NCBI RefSeq assembly: GCF_027622875.1
Contig: NZ_JAPZVP010000016.1
Span: forward strand, 1-64,000
Source: Glycomyces luteolus
GTDB lineage: Bacteria; Actinomycetota; Actinomycetes; Mycobacteriales; Micromonosporaceae
Direction of reading: 5' to 3'
Length of the DNA: 64,000 bases
Shown here piece by piece: positions 1 to 7,970 of this stretch. Below the pieces are notes generated by a model that ran no database searches, was not told the DNA's origin, and saw only the letters and a program-made list of their open reading frames with translations. Position numbers and translations under genes: made by a program. Each line of letters begins with the position of its first letter. Positions within the stretch are counted from its first letter, which is position 1.

Positions 1-57
1 GTCACCGAAGCAATGCTCGGCATCGCACGCCTCCACAACCTCGCCCGCGCCGCCTGA
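1..57 (+). CDS. C-terminal end of an unidentified protein (partial)
   Basis: The first 57 bases read as an open frame of 18 residues ending in TGA (last residues HNLARAA). The gene starts outside the window. The bases that follow, up to about 135, include a stretch (CGGGACAGCCTTTAG) of the kind found at the ends of actinobacterial IS elements, so this may be the tail of a transposase. That identification is a guess: too little sequence is present to assign a family. Confidence 0.3.
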   Translation, partial: VTEAMLGIARLHNLARAA

Positions 58-544
58 ACGGCTCCAGACAGCCACGGCCAACACGACGATCAGCAACTCC
101 CAGAACCAATAACGGGACAGCCTTTAGGGTGAGCATGCGACAAAAGCACCCCGCCGCCTCATCCTCACTCAGAGCACATGCTGCGTTGCCCGGAAAGGCT
201 CAGTGCTGACTCAGGTCCAGCGCTGCGCTCATCGGCGGAATCGGGAAGTTCCAGCGAGCCTTGCGAGGCTCGTAATAAACGCGTCGCCACCATGGGTCAA
301 GCTCTTTGACCGGATCTTCGGTGACCGTTCCATCGTCTGCTACGGATACCGTCCAAATCGTCAACCCGTACTCGATTCCCTTGGCTATCTCGACTGAACC
401 ATCAGGTCGGAACGTTCGGCAGATGCCATGACGGAAGTCTGCGAGGTCCCAATCCTCAACCTTTGAAAGTCCAGTTGCTTTCCAGACTGTGCAACTAGAT
501 CCGTGCGGCCAACCGTTGACGAAGGCCTCCTCGTCATAGCACGA

Positions 545-1473
545 CAGCCGTAATCCGTTGTGGGCCTTGTGTTTTCGCTGGTAGTGCGATTGTCGCGCTC
601 GGGTTTGGTGGCGGCGTCGCCAGAGCGACGCGGCGAGGGCATCGGTGAGGGTGCGGGCTGGGTGGAGGGCTACCGCCAGGAGACGACGGACCTCGGGGAC
701 TGTGAGTCTTCCCAGCCCGCGTGGGCTTTTGGGTCCGAAGCGGCGGTGACGGCGAGGAAGGCGTGGCCGAGCATGGCCATGGTGATATGCCGGTACCAGC
801 CGTTCCACTTGCGGACCTGGTAATGGTCGAGCCCGCATTCGTTCTTCGCGGCCTGGAAGCACTCCTCGATCGCCCACCTGGCTCCAGCGACGCGGACGAT
901 CTCCTCGCGTTCGATCGAGTCGGGGTGGAAGCACAGGTAGTAGGCGATATCGGTGGGGTCTTCAATGGAACGGCGGGCCAGCAGGGTGCGGGCGAACCCG
1001 GCGGGAACGCCGCCGAAGTTCGGGACGGTCGCCCAGGCCCAGTCGTATTCGCGTTCCCCGCGTACTCCGGGCCCGGCCGAGACTCGGTGCCATGCCTCGT
1101 CCGGGGCTCGGGCGACGAGCGTGTCGACGCGGCGGTCGCCGTCGAGGTCGGCGACGGTCTGCTTGACCGGCACTTCGACCACATAGGGAATCCGGCGGGC
1201 CTCCAGGAACGCCCGGAACCTGCCGTCGCGGCCGTAGGCCGAGTCGGCTGCGACCCATCCGGCCTCGACCCCGGCGGCCAGGGCGCGGCCGATCATGGTC
1301 TCGGCCAGCCGCGGCTTGGTCAGCCGCTCGATCGGCGCCAGCAGCCCGGTCAGATACGCCCGGGCCCGCCACCGCACACTCGCCGTCCGGAACGCCCCCG
1401 CGACCAGCGCGAACACATCATCCAATCCCGACTTCCAAGCCGAGACGTCCTCCACCGCAATGTCATCCACCAC
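545..1473 (-). pseudogene. IS701-family transposase, internally deleted and frameshifted
   Basis: The reading begins MVDDIAVEDVSAWKSGLDDVF and continues through WRARAYLTGLLAPIER, the typical IS701 N-terminal region. It then jumps directly to ...LAETMIGRALAAGVEAGWVAADSAYG. The segment that normally carries the first catalytic Asp (VDETGFLKKG region) and the PKSW region is missing. The later part with AADSAYGRDGRFRAFLE and WAIEECFQAAKNECGLDHYQVR is present, with the DDE aspartate in AADSAYG and the glutamate in EECFQ. After about 770 the family sequence (LTVPEVRRLL...WRRRHQTRARQSHYQR) continues in another frame. The gene is therefore doubly inactive. Confidence 0.8.
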
Positions 1474-1499
1474 CGGATCATGATAAACACATTGCAGCG

Positions 1500-1521
1500 C
1501 AACGGATTACGGCTGTCGTGC
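1500..1521. repeat. Terminal inverted repeat of the IS (start-proximal end)
   Basis: This 22-base sequence is the exact reverse complement of 539-560. The pair defines the two ends of the element, and host immunity-gene sequence resumes at 1522. Confidence 0.85.
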
Positions 1522-1659
1522 TAGGTGTCCGGCCGCTCCTCGTCATCGAAACCGATGCCAGTGAACGGCTCACCCTCATACGTCCAGATCTCACCATGAT
1601 CGAAAACCAGATCCGCGAAGTCGATCCGCAGCCCCGTCGACTTGTATTCGTCCCTTGGA

Positions 1660-2154
1660 TCAATCATCAGGTAAGTGCTGGCTCAAATCCAGCGCCGCGT
1701 TGACCGGCGGGATTGGGAAGTTCCAGCGCTCCTTGCGCGGCACGTAGTAGGTGCTCCGCTTCCACGGGCTCATCTCTTTGACTGGATGTTCGGTGACCGT
1801 GCCATCAGGTGCAACGGACACTTCCCAGATCAACCAGCCGTATTCAACGCCTTCGGCGTGCTCAACCGAACCGTCCGGGCGGAACTTGCGGCGGATGCCA
1901 TGTAGGAAATCCGCCAGATGCCAGTCCTCCGTCTTCGTGATGCCTGTGTCCTTCCAGACTGTGCGGCTGAAGCCGTGCGGCCACCCGTTGACGAAGGCCT
2001 CCTCGTCATAGGTATCCGGTCGCTCCTCGTCATCGAAACCGATGCCAGTGAACGGCTCACCCTCATACGTCCAGATCTCACCATGATCGAAAACCAGATC
2101 CGCGAAGTCGATCCGCAAACCCGTCGACTTGTACCCATCCCTTGGATCTACCAT
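1660..2154 (-). CDS. YwqK-like MORN-repeat immunity protein
   Basis: A 164-residue cytosolic protein with MORN-like strands (GEIWTYEGEPFTGIGF; GWPHGFSRTVW; LHGIRRKFRPDGSVEHAEGVEYG). It starts at ATG 2154 and overlaps the end of the upstream toxin gene by 7 bp, the usual toxin-immunity layout. In Bacillus the deaminase-type LXG toxin YwqJ is neutralised by YwqK, a MORN-repeat protein; the same pairing is inferred here from the toxin's C-terminal deaminase domain and this gene's repeats. A second copy directly downstream has been broken by an IS. The pairing is strongly suggested by sequence and layout but not proven. Confidence 0.75.
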   Translation of the reverse strand: MVDPRDGYKSTGLRIDFADLVFDHGEIWTYEGEPFTGIGFDDEERPDTYDEEAFVNGWPHGFSRTVWKDTGITKTEDWHLADFLHGIRRKFRPDGSVEHAEGVEYGWLIWEVSVAPDGTVTEHPVKEMSPWKRSTYYVPRKERWNFPIPPVNAALDLSQHLPDD

Positions 2155-3209
2155 CCCCGACCCGACCCTTCAACGCCTTGAAGCACCTGCATGCAGTTGG
2201 AGCAGCACCGAACGAATCCTGTGTGGTTCGGTTTCTTGGCCGACTTGTAGTTGTCGACCATGAAATCGCCGAGATCGATGTTGGAGTTCTTCATATCGGG
2301 GTCCCTCGCCATCAGTGCCCGGTTCAGCGCGAGCACTTCGGCGTGTTCCCCTGGTTCGCCGTGATTGACCACGCCTCCCTGGTCGTAGTTCACGCGGTTC
2401 TGCTTGAGCTGGTCGATTCTCGATTGCAGAGCGGGGTGGAAATCGTTGTTCCTGGCGAAATCTTCGGCTTCAGGGTTCGTCCCGTAGTAAACCTTGCCTG
2501 TCTTCTTGTCCATGACAGCGCCGAGTACCGGCCCGCGTTCGGCATGGGTCAAGCCGAGGCCCATGAATCGCTCGTGCTCCGCTGCGAGCTGGTTCCGCAG
2601 GTCGCTGGCGAAGTCCAGGGATTCCTCCGTGGCCTGCAGCGGTGTCCTGTTCGGACGCGCCAGGCCGAACTTCGAGGTGAGCGGTCGCATGGAGTTGGTG
2701 ATCTGCTGGAGTCCCACACCAGTCGCGTTGTCCTGCACCGTGATCGCTGTCGACAGGCCGCGCAGAAAGGTCGAGAACGTTATCGCGATGGACTGGTACG
2801 CGGCGAGAAGCGCCGGAGCTCCTGGCCCGGCCGCGGAGATCTGCGCCTGGATCCTCGGGCCGATGAGGGCCATGGGCAGGGGCGTGACCGTGTAGCCGAT
2901 TCCTTTGGCGGTCCGGTCCAGCGACTCCATGGCTTGAACCATGGCGGTCATGGCCGCGCCGCCGGTCTGCAGTGCGATCGCGGCGGCGTCCATCTTGAGG
3001 CCGGTGGCCATGCAGTGCTGGGTGAGCTCGTCGGAGTCGTCGCTGAGGGAGTTGTAGTCGTCGCCCTGCCAGTCGCTTTTCAGGCCGTCGACGATGTTCT
3101 TGCGTCCGTCTTCGAAGTCGTCGAGCTTGCCCTGCGCGGACCTGACGTCGCCGGCGTAGTCGCCGAATTCGCCGGTCTTGCTGCTCAAGGATTGCTGGTA
3201 CGTCGGCAT
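2148..3209 (-). CDS. WXG-domain polymorphic toxin with YwqJ-like deaminase C-terminus
   Basis: A 353-residue protein. Residues 1 to about 170 form a helical export domain beginning MPTYQQ, with a WQGDDYN motif at 47-53 and a later block GIGYTVTPLP...IGP...SAAGPGAPALLAAYQ. This block is shared with the proteins at 7434-7955 and, more loosely, 16217-17113. Residues about 225-353 carry GPVLGAVMDKKTGKVYYG, then PGEHAEVLALN (H289-A-E291) and CCSNC (C336-x-x-C339). These are the Zn-binding HAE and CxxC signatures of the YwqJ-like nucleic-acid deaminase toxins. The gene follows a small helical partner (3216-3548) and overlaps its immunity gene. It probably acts in neighbouring competitor cells. Confidence 0.8.
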   Translation of the reverse strand: MPTYQQSLSSKTGEFGDYAGDVRSAQGKLDDFEDGRKNIVDGLKSDWQGDDYNSLSDDSDELTQHCMATGLKMDAAAIALQTGGAAMTAMVQAMESLDRTAKGIGYTVTPLPMALIGPRIQAQISAAGPGAPALLAAYQSIAITFSTFLRGLSTAITVQDNATGVGLQQITNSMRPLTSKFGLARPNRTPLQATEESLDFASDLRNQLAAEHERFMGLGLTHAERGPVLGAVMDKKTGKVYYGTNPEAEDFARNNDFHPALQSRIDQLKQNRVNYDQGGVVNHGEPGEHAEVLALNRALMARDPDMKNSNIDLGDFMVDNYKSAKKPNHTGFVRCCSNCMQVLQGVEGSGRGW

Positions 3210-3215
3210 CGGGGC

Positions 3216-3548
3216 CTATTTCCGGTACTTGGGGAGGTTCTGGAGGTCGGATTCGATGGTGCTGAGCTTGGACTCGGCGTCCTCGTCGGCTTCGGCCCAG
3301 GCCTTGCCCGAGTCGACGGTGTTCTTGCCTTCGTCCAGGGTCCGCTTGTCGAGGCGGTCGACCAGGGAGGTGAACTGCTCGGCGAAGTTCTTGGCGGCCA
3401 TGCCGGTACGGAATCCGGTGTTGGCGGAGCGGGTCCGGGTGGCGTCGAGCTCCAGCTGTTGGGGCGCGGGCCTGATCGACCTGCTGTACATGCGGAGCTG
3501 TTCGCCTGCTGCCTGGATCTTCACCGGATCAGCAACGATCTTCGCCAT
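3216..3548 (-). CDS. Small helical WXG100-like partner protein
   Basis: A 110-residue, all-helical protein without TM segments, ending 6 bp before the toxin gene. It starts at ATG 3548 with TTGGAGACCG just upstream. It resembles in size, layout (SANTGFRTGMAAKNFAEQF...) and position the proteins at 7111-7431 (SANRGFMTGEACEALAEDL) and 17118-17435 (AVSGFMSAAAAEHLADDI). Each of these precedes an MPT(F/Y)QQ-type WXG protein. The likely role is as a secretion partner or chaperone that pairs with the toxin's N-terminal domain. Function is inferred from gene context. Confidence 0.7.
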   Translation of the reverse strand: MAKIVADPVKIQAAGEQLRMYSRSIRPAPQQLELDATRTRSANTGFRTGMAAKNFAEQFTSLVDRLDKRTLDEGKNTVDSGKAWAEADEDAESKLSTIESDLQNLPKYRK

Positions 3549-3620
3549 CGGTCTCCAAATCGTCCTTAAGGGTTCGCGACGATTATACGAGTTTGGCTCC
3601 AGCCGCGGCTGGCCTCGAAG

Positions 3621-4220
3621 TCAGCTGGACGACGGGTAGGTCCTCTGCCACATTTGGCGCGCGGTGTTTGCCATTGCGGCCAGCGCAGCGAAATCCTCGG
3701 CAGTCGGAAGGCCGTTGATCTGTGCCATGGCGGCATCGCGCATGTGGGGCGGCAGGGTGTCCGCCGCTTCCCGCATGAAGGCGAGCTGTTCTTCATAGGT
3801 GCCTTCGACCGGGAACTCCCACCGCTTCGCGATGGCCGCGGCGGCCTTGGGCGAGCCGCCCGGCAGGTAGCGGTTCTCGTACGGGTCATCGGCATCGGCG
3901 ATGGGGAAGAGCGTCGAGCCGAGGTCCTCTTCAATGCTCACGACGAGTTCGACGAAGTCGATGGCGTCGGCTTCGGGCCGGAACGCAAGCCTGGACCTTC
4001 CGAACTTCGCGCCGGGGACCTCGGGTTCCAGGCGATCGATCCGGATGTTGTGGAAGCTGCGAAGGATGTCGACTGCGAACGGGTTGAGTGTGAAGCCTTC
4101 CGCCACAAGGCGGTCGATGGCTGCGGTCGGATCGACCTGCCAGTCCGGAGTCCATCCGGACATCTGAAGTGCGGCCCGCACATACTCGTTCGCCCATAGG
4201 GGTTCGAAGTTCATGGACAT
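3621..4220 (-). CDS. SUKH-3-like protein, candidate immunity protein
   Basis: A 199-residue soluble protein. The first 110 residues (SGWTPDWQVDPTAAIDRLVAEGF...AVDILRSFHNIRIDRLEP...RLAFRPEADAIDFVELVVSIEEDLGSTLFPIADAD) follow the pattern of the SUKH-3 fold: a W-x-pD start, an acidic middle and an LFPI stretch. SUKH proteins are common immunity proteins in polymorphic toxin loci. The C-terminal 80 residues are helical and not recognised. It lies upstream of the YwqJ-type operon on the same strand. No cognate toxin can be assigned. The start at 4220 (MSMNF) has a weak ribosome site; MNF at 4214 is possible. Confidence 0.5.
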   Translation of the reverse strand: MSMNFEPLWANEYVRAALQMSGWTPDWQVDPTAAIDRLVAEGFTLNPFAVDILRSFHNIRIDRLEPEVPGAKFGRSRLAFRPEADAIDFVELVVSIEEDLGSTLFPIADADDPYENRYLPGGSPKAAAAIAKRWEFPVEGTYEEQLAFMREAADTLPPHMRDAAMAQINGLPTAEDFAALAAMANTARQMWQRTYPSSS

Positions 4221-4337
4221 CTGCGACTAGACGCTTTCGTACATGACGGCGTGTCGCGCTTGCGGATGCGCGAAAAGCTGTGTCAGCCTGAACTCACGTG
4301 CGAATCGCACGCTATTCAAGCTCAACTGAATATGGCC

Positions 4338-4379
4338 GGTGGGCCGCCCCATTGCCGCAAAACAAGTCGGCGGCCCACC
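4338..4379 (+). promoter_or_regulatory. Conserved leader hairpin upstream of proline-rich gene
   Basis: An 11-bp perfect stem (GGTGGGCCGCC / GGCGGCCCACC) encloses a 20-nt loop containing GCCGCAAAACAAG, 28 bases before the ATG of the gene at 4407. The paralogous gene at 30698 has a hairpin of the same size with a different stem sequence but a similar loop (TCGCCAAACAAG). The stem bases differ but still pair, which suggests a selected RNA structure. There is no clear T-run, so it is not a plain terminator. Confidence 0.6.
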
Positions 4380-4406
4380 TTTCATCCAACGGAAGGAAGC
4401 CCTTCG

Positions 4407-5561
4407 ATGGCACAGTCCACCCTACGCGAAAACAGGCGTAGCGCAACTCATCAACTCGCGGCGCACCGCAACCAGGCGGGCATGATGGTCCTGGTCCAGC
4501 AGGCCTTCTACCGCCACGACACTCTCGGCCCCGGCGCACCCTTGCGCGAGATCACCGGAGTGAGTGACCAGGCCGGGTACTACGACTGGGCCGGGCGACG
4601 GCTCTTCCTCGCCGACGGCGAACCCGACCCGATGTGCCCGGGCGCCTACCGGTACCAGCACCACCCGGCCTGCTGCGACGAGGAAGCACCCGACTCCGAC
4701 CCGCGCTCCCCGCGGTATGAGCCGATGCACCTGCGCCACAAGCCAGGCGACACCTGGATCATCGACACCAACCGCCGCTACGACCCGTTCGACCCCGGAC
4801 CATACGGCTCCCACGGCTGGTACAAAGACGAACGCACCGGCCGCCACCGCCGAGACGAAACCCCCGACCCGCTCCCGGCGGAGGGCTGGGTCCTACCGGC
4901 AGACGCTTGGTTCCCCGGCGCCGCCGACTGGCCCGAACCCGAAACGGCGCAATCCAAAGCGCCGCAGGGCGAAGCAGTCGGCCGGTCCGACCGGCGAGGT
5001 GACGGCGACCGCGGAGGCGACAGCGATGGTGGCAGCATCGGTCGCGGCAGCGGTGGCGGCAGCGGCGCTCGCCCGCGCACGTCCAGCGACCGGGGCGGGT
5101 CGGACCGGACCCCGCCGTGGGGCCTGCGCGGCCGACCGGTCCCCTCCGAACCCGACGAACCCGAACCGCCCGCCGAGCCCGAACCGCGGTCGCGGCGTTC
5201 CCGGTTCTGGCCCGACGACGAAGAGAGCCCGCAGGCAGGACGCGGCCGCTACGGCTTCCCCGGCGACCGCGGCTGGACCAGCGGCGCCTGCGACACCCCG
5301 ACCGAACACGGCGACCGCCGCCGAGACCGCGACGATGACTGGGAAGCCGATCACCCCAAGGCGCACCGGTTCTCGAAACTCCGCGAAGACGCCTTCGACC
5401 GCTTCATGGCCAACTCCGCACAACTTCGAGCCGCCCACTTCGCGCCTCAGAAGCCCTACCTCCGCGTCGGCCCCCTCAGCGTTCGTCGGGTACGTCTTCG
5501 CCTCAGATGCCCATCTCGCGAATTCGTCGCTGAAGATCCTCGAGCTCGGTCTCCTCCTTGA
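4407..5561 (+). CDS. Proline-rich protein, 3'-truncated paralogue of 29799-30698
   Basis: The start is ATG 4407 (MAQSTLREN), preceded by GGAAGGAAG. Residues about 100-160 (SDPRSPRYEPMHLRHKPGDTWIIDTNRRYDPFDPGPYGS...ERTGRHRRDETPDP) match the protein at 29799-30698 (SDPRFPRYEPPHLRHRPGETWIIDRERPHVPLDPGSFGS...TRTGRHRRGELPDP). The low-complexity middle is rich in Gly, Arg and Pro. Similarity resumes at RFSKLREDAFDRFMANSAQLRAAH, then stops abruptly near 5445, where the paralogue continues for over 100 residues. The last 35 residues appear to be read from unrelated DNA. The protein is likely a recombination-truncated copy. Function is unknown. Confidence 0.55.
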   Translation: MAQSTLRENRRSATHQLAAHRNQAGMMVLVQQAFYRHDTLGPGAPLREITGVSDQAGYYDWAGRRLFLADGEPDPMCPGAYRYQHHPACCDEEAPDSDPRSPRYEPMHLRHKPGDTWIIDTNRRYDPFDPGPYGSHGWYKDERTGRHRRDETPDPLPAEGWVLPADAWFPGAADWPEPETAQSKAPQGEAVGRSDRRGDGDRGGDSDGGSIGRGSGGGSGARPRTSSDRGGSDRTPPWGLRGRPVPSEPDEPEPPAEPEPRSRRSRFWPDDEESPQAGRGRYGFPGDRGWTSGACDTPTEHGDRRRDRDDDWEADHPKAHRFSKLREDAFDRFMANSAQLRAAHFAPQKPYLRVGPLSVRRVRLRLRCPSREFVAEDPRARSPP

Positions 5562-5944
5562 TGAGGCTGATCTCTCGAACCAGCTCACCCTCACGGTTTT
5601 CCTCGGGCCCGCCCATGTCAGTCCACTCGACTCCCAGGCGGAGACCGAGTTCCGGATAGAAGTCGACGTTTACGACGGTGACCGGTTCATGGCCCCGAGC
5701 CCGCATCGCAGCCCGCACCTGCTCGACAGGCTCGTCTGGGAGTTGCGTCCTCCCAGAACACGGCGGCAAGGTTGTTGGCGATCTGAAGGTGGACGAGGGT
5801 GTCGTCCTCGTCGTATTCGAGCGTGAGCATGCTCGGCACATAGATGTCGACGAGCTTCCCGGGAGTATCGCGGGTAAAGGACTCGAACTCACCGAGCGAT
5901 TTCCGATGAGCACCAGGGGGTTCCCCGAAGCGCGCATGCATCAC
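5503..5944 (-). pseudogene. Frameshifted small acidic protein (immunity-gene remnant?)
   Basis: Two overlapping frames form one protein. MMHARFGEPPGAHRK...VPSMLTLEYDEDDTLVHLQIANNLAAVFWEDAT is read from 5944. From about 5745 the sense continues in another frame as PDEPVEQVRAAMRARGHEPVTVVNVDFYPELGLRLGVEWTDMGGPEENREGELVREISLIKEETELEDLQRRIREMGI. The full product would be about 145 residues, soluble and acidic, as many immunity proteins are, but no family is recognised. It lies tail-to-tail with the truncated gene at 4407-5561 and overlaps its last codons, another sign of rearrangement here. Confidence 0.55.
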
Positions 5945-7110
5945 AGCCTACGGAGTGTCTGGCGAATCTTGTCGGGGCGACGATGGTTCTTGATTGGGCT
6001 ACAACCGCTCAGCTACGGAACGGTGTGAGTGGTTCTTCCGACGTGCATCGCCGGGTCCGGGCCGGTCGGGCCGGGGCGCCGCCGCAGCCGCCATCGGGAC
6101 GCGGACACACAGCGCTCCGAGCACACGCGCGCCGCACCACCGATCCGGTCTTCCTCATAGCCCGGTCACCTCCCTTCCAAACTTCGCGCTCCATCGTTCG
6201 CCGAGCGCACTCGCGGCCTTCGGGCGTTCGCTCTCGCTCGCCAGGGCCGCTTGCACCCTGGCGTTCAATCCTCTTGGCGGGCAGCGCCCTGGTGGCCCGC
6301 TGCTGGCGGCTCCTGTCGGTGTCGTGGCCACCCCGATAGCGGGTGGGTCTCGTTCATGGCGTTGGCGGTCGGAGTGCACGCGGCTGCCGCCCCTGTCGGA
6401 CGGTCCTTGCCGCTGCGTTCACCACATGCGCCTGGTGATGCCCGGACTCTCGCTATGGCCGGCGTTGCATCCTGTGGACATGGTGTGCCTCGTTCAGAGC
6501 ACTCGCGGTCCGGTCAGGGTGATCCCGACCGGCCGTCTCCCACCCAATGACCCCAGGGGGTCGGTTCGCTGCGGGACCCGATAGCACCAAAAGGGGCGAG
6601 ACCCCCGGACCCGAATCATCGGGGCGGTGTGCTCGGAACCGTCAGGTCAGCCGGTCGGCCATAGGCTTGTCGCAGTCTGCTTGCACCTACTCGACTCCTG
6701 TACGGATTCCCAACCCTTGTGCGTACCTCAAGTATCCCCCGCCCCACCCGACCCCGCATCACCCACAGGTGTAGGAATCACTCACATAACCCGGCCGCGC
6801 CCGACACCCTTGCCCCCCAATCCAGCTGCGCCCCAAGCAAACCCGCCCGACGGCCCAACAGCCGTCCCCACCCCTCCACCCACCCCCTCGCCGCTGACCG
6901 GTTGAAGCCCAACCAGTCTGCCGGCTGCAAGCCGCCCGCGCTCCCCGCACGGCAAGACATCACCAGACACGCCCAAGCAGCGCTGGAAATTCGACAGGGT
7001 CTTCTGGGGCACCAGACCCATCGAGGCTTGGCGCGCATCTCAAGATAAGTGAGCGCTATTCGGATCTTGATATCCTGTGTTGAAACGCCCACCAGCGGCA
7101 GGAGCGGTCC
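5945..7110. other. 1.2-kb stretch without a convincing gene
   Basis: No frame here shows a plausible protein. Translations are mixed, with low-complexity Pro/Arg runs, and 6720-6900 is a C-rich run reading as proline in some frames. The segment lies between two toxin/immunity blocks and follows a truncated gene and a frameshifted gene, so it may be decayed accessory DNA. The promoter for the 7111-9037 genes presumably lies in the last 100 bases; GCAGGAGCGGTCC just before 7111 is its ribosome site. Confidence 0.5.
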
Positions 7111-7431
7111 ATGGGGTTTCGCGTGCAGGTCGAGAGCGGCCAGCTTCGCAGCGGCGCAGGCAAGATGCGGTCCTTCGCTTCGGATGCGAGCCGGATTCCG
7201 GACGCGGTGGAGCGCGATGCGAGGAGCGCGGACAGCGCCAACCGGGGGTTCATGACCGGCGAGGCGTGCGAGGCGTTGGCCGAGGACCTCAAGGCGGACA
7301 TGAAGGAGCTCAACGAGCATCTCAAGGACACCGCCAAGGGCCTCGAGGACGCCGCCCAGGACTGGGATGACGCGGACGAGCAGATGGCGTCCGGATTCGA
7401 CGAGATCGCCACCCGGTTGAGGGGGGCCTGA
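7111..7431 (+). CDS. Small helical WXG100-like partner protein
   Basis: A 106-residue all-helical protein (MGFRVQVESGQLRSGAGKMRSFASDAS...). It starts at ATG 7111 after AGGAG and ends 2 bp before the next gene. It shares the block SANRGFMTGEACEALAEDLKADMKELNEHLKDTAKGLEDAAQDWDDAD with the protein at 17118-17435 (SGFMSAAAAEHLADDIRADMDELDVHLVDTAEVLDDLAAHWDHAD). Both sit directly upstream of an MPTFQQ-type WXG gene. The likely role is as a co-secreted or chaperone partner. There is no signal peptide or TM segment, as expected for WXG-type secretion partners. Confidence 0.75.
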   Translation: MGFRVQVESGQLRSGAGKMRSFASDASRIPDAVERDARSADSANRGFMTGEACEALAEDLKADMKELNEHLKDTAKGLEDAAQDWDDADEQMASGFDEIATRLRGA

Positions 7432-7433
7432 TC

Positions 7434-7955
7434 ATGCCGACCTTTCAGCAGGCGCTCGACGCCGATCCCTCGAAGTTCATGACGTACGGGGCGACCTTGA
7501 TCCAGTCGGCGGGTTCGGTCACGGGCCTGGCGGCCAGGTACGGCCAGCAGGTCGCGGAGCTCGGTGGGAGCTGGCAGGGCGACGACTACAACGGCTTGCT
7601 CGAATGGGCGGCCCAGGTCGGGACGTTCACCGCCCAAGTCGATGCCGTGCTGCTCACTGCCGCAACCGCATTGGAGGCGTTGGGCGCTTCCATGACGATC
7701 AATGTCCAGACGCTGAAGTTCACCAAGCAGGCCGCGGAAGGCATCGGCTACAAGGTGCTCCCGACCCCGTTCGTGATCCTGGGGCCGAGCCAGTGGTCGC
7801 AGGTGTCCTCTGCGGGACCGGGCGCGCCGGCCGTCCTCGCCGCCTATCAGGCGGGCGCGGCGGCGTTCACCGCTGCGCTCACCGCGCAGTACGCGGCCAT
7901 CATCGCCCAGGACGTGGCCGCCAACACCGCGATCCGCGCAGCCATCGCCCTCTGA
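7434..7955 (+). CDS. MPTFQQ-type WXG export-domain protein
   Basis: A 173-residue helical protein with WQGDDYNGL (residues about 47-55) and GIGYKVLPTPFVILGPSQWSQVSSAGPGAPAVLAAYQ. It is nearly the same architecture as the first 170 residues of the YwqJ-type toxin at 2148-3209, but it ends in a stop where that protein continues into its toxin domain. A separate gene 15 bp downstream (7971-8471) encodes what looks like the missing toxin part. It is probably the delivery module of a split effector. Confidence 0.75.
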   Translation: MPTFQQALDADPSKFMTYGATLIQSAGSVTGLAARYGQQVAELGGSWQGDDYNGLLEWAAQVGTFTAQVDAVLLTAATALEALGASMTINVQTLKFTKQAAEGIGYKVLPTPFVILGPSQWSQVSSAGPGAPAVLAAYQAGAAAFTAALTAQYAAIIAQDVAANTAIRAAIAL

Positions 7956-7970
7956 TCCGAAGGACCCCTC

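Larger units (their letters stand above)
539..1521 (-). mobile_element. IS701-like insertion sequence, decayed
   Basis: The element is bounded by perfect 22-bp terminal inverted repeats at 539-560 and 1500-1521 (outer end GCACGACAGCCG). Comparison with the uninterrupted paralogue at 1660-2154 shows the insertion point exactly: flanks are ..TCATA and TAGGTG.., a short TA/TAG duplication, or an imperfect 4-bp ATAG/CTAG repeat of the kind IS701 elements make. It is only about 0.98 kb because the transposase has a large internal deletion. It probably can move only if a complete relative supplies transposase. Confidence 0.85.
200..1667 (-). pseudogene. YwqK/MORN-like immunity gene, second copy, interrupted by IS
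   Basis: This is a paralogue of the intact gene immediately upstream on the minus strand (1660-2154), split in two. The N-terminal part (1522-1667, beginning MIDPRD and ending RPDT) is almost identical to the intact copy at DNA level. The C-terminal part (200 to about 543, from YDEEAFVNGWPHG to AALDLSQH) is more divergent but collinear. Between the halves lies the IS at 539-1521, inserted between the codons corresponding to RPDT and YDEE. The start codon overlaps the stop of the intact copy (ATGATTGA), so the two copies were translationally coupled before insertion. The fragment is unlikely to make a working immunity protein. Confidence 0.85.

Noticed and set aside
6000-6900. Several 70-200 codon frames in the gene-free stretch
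   Set aside because: None has a ribosome site, consistent codon bias or recognisable sequence; they are rich in Pro/Arg/Ser as expected from chance frames.
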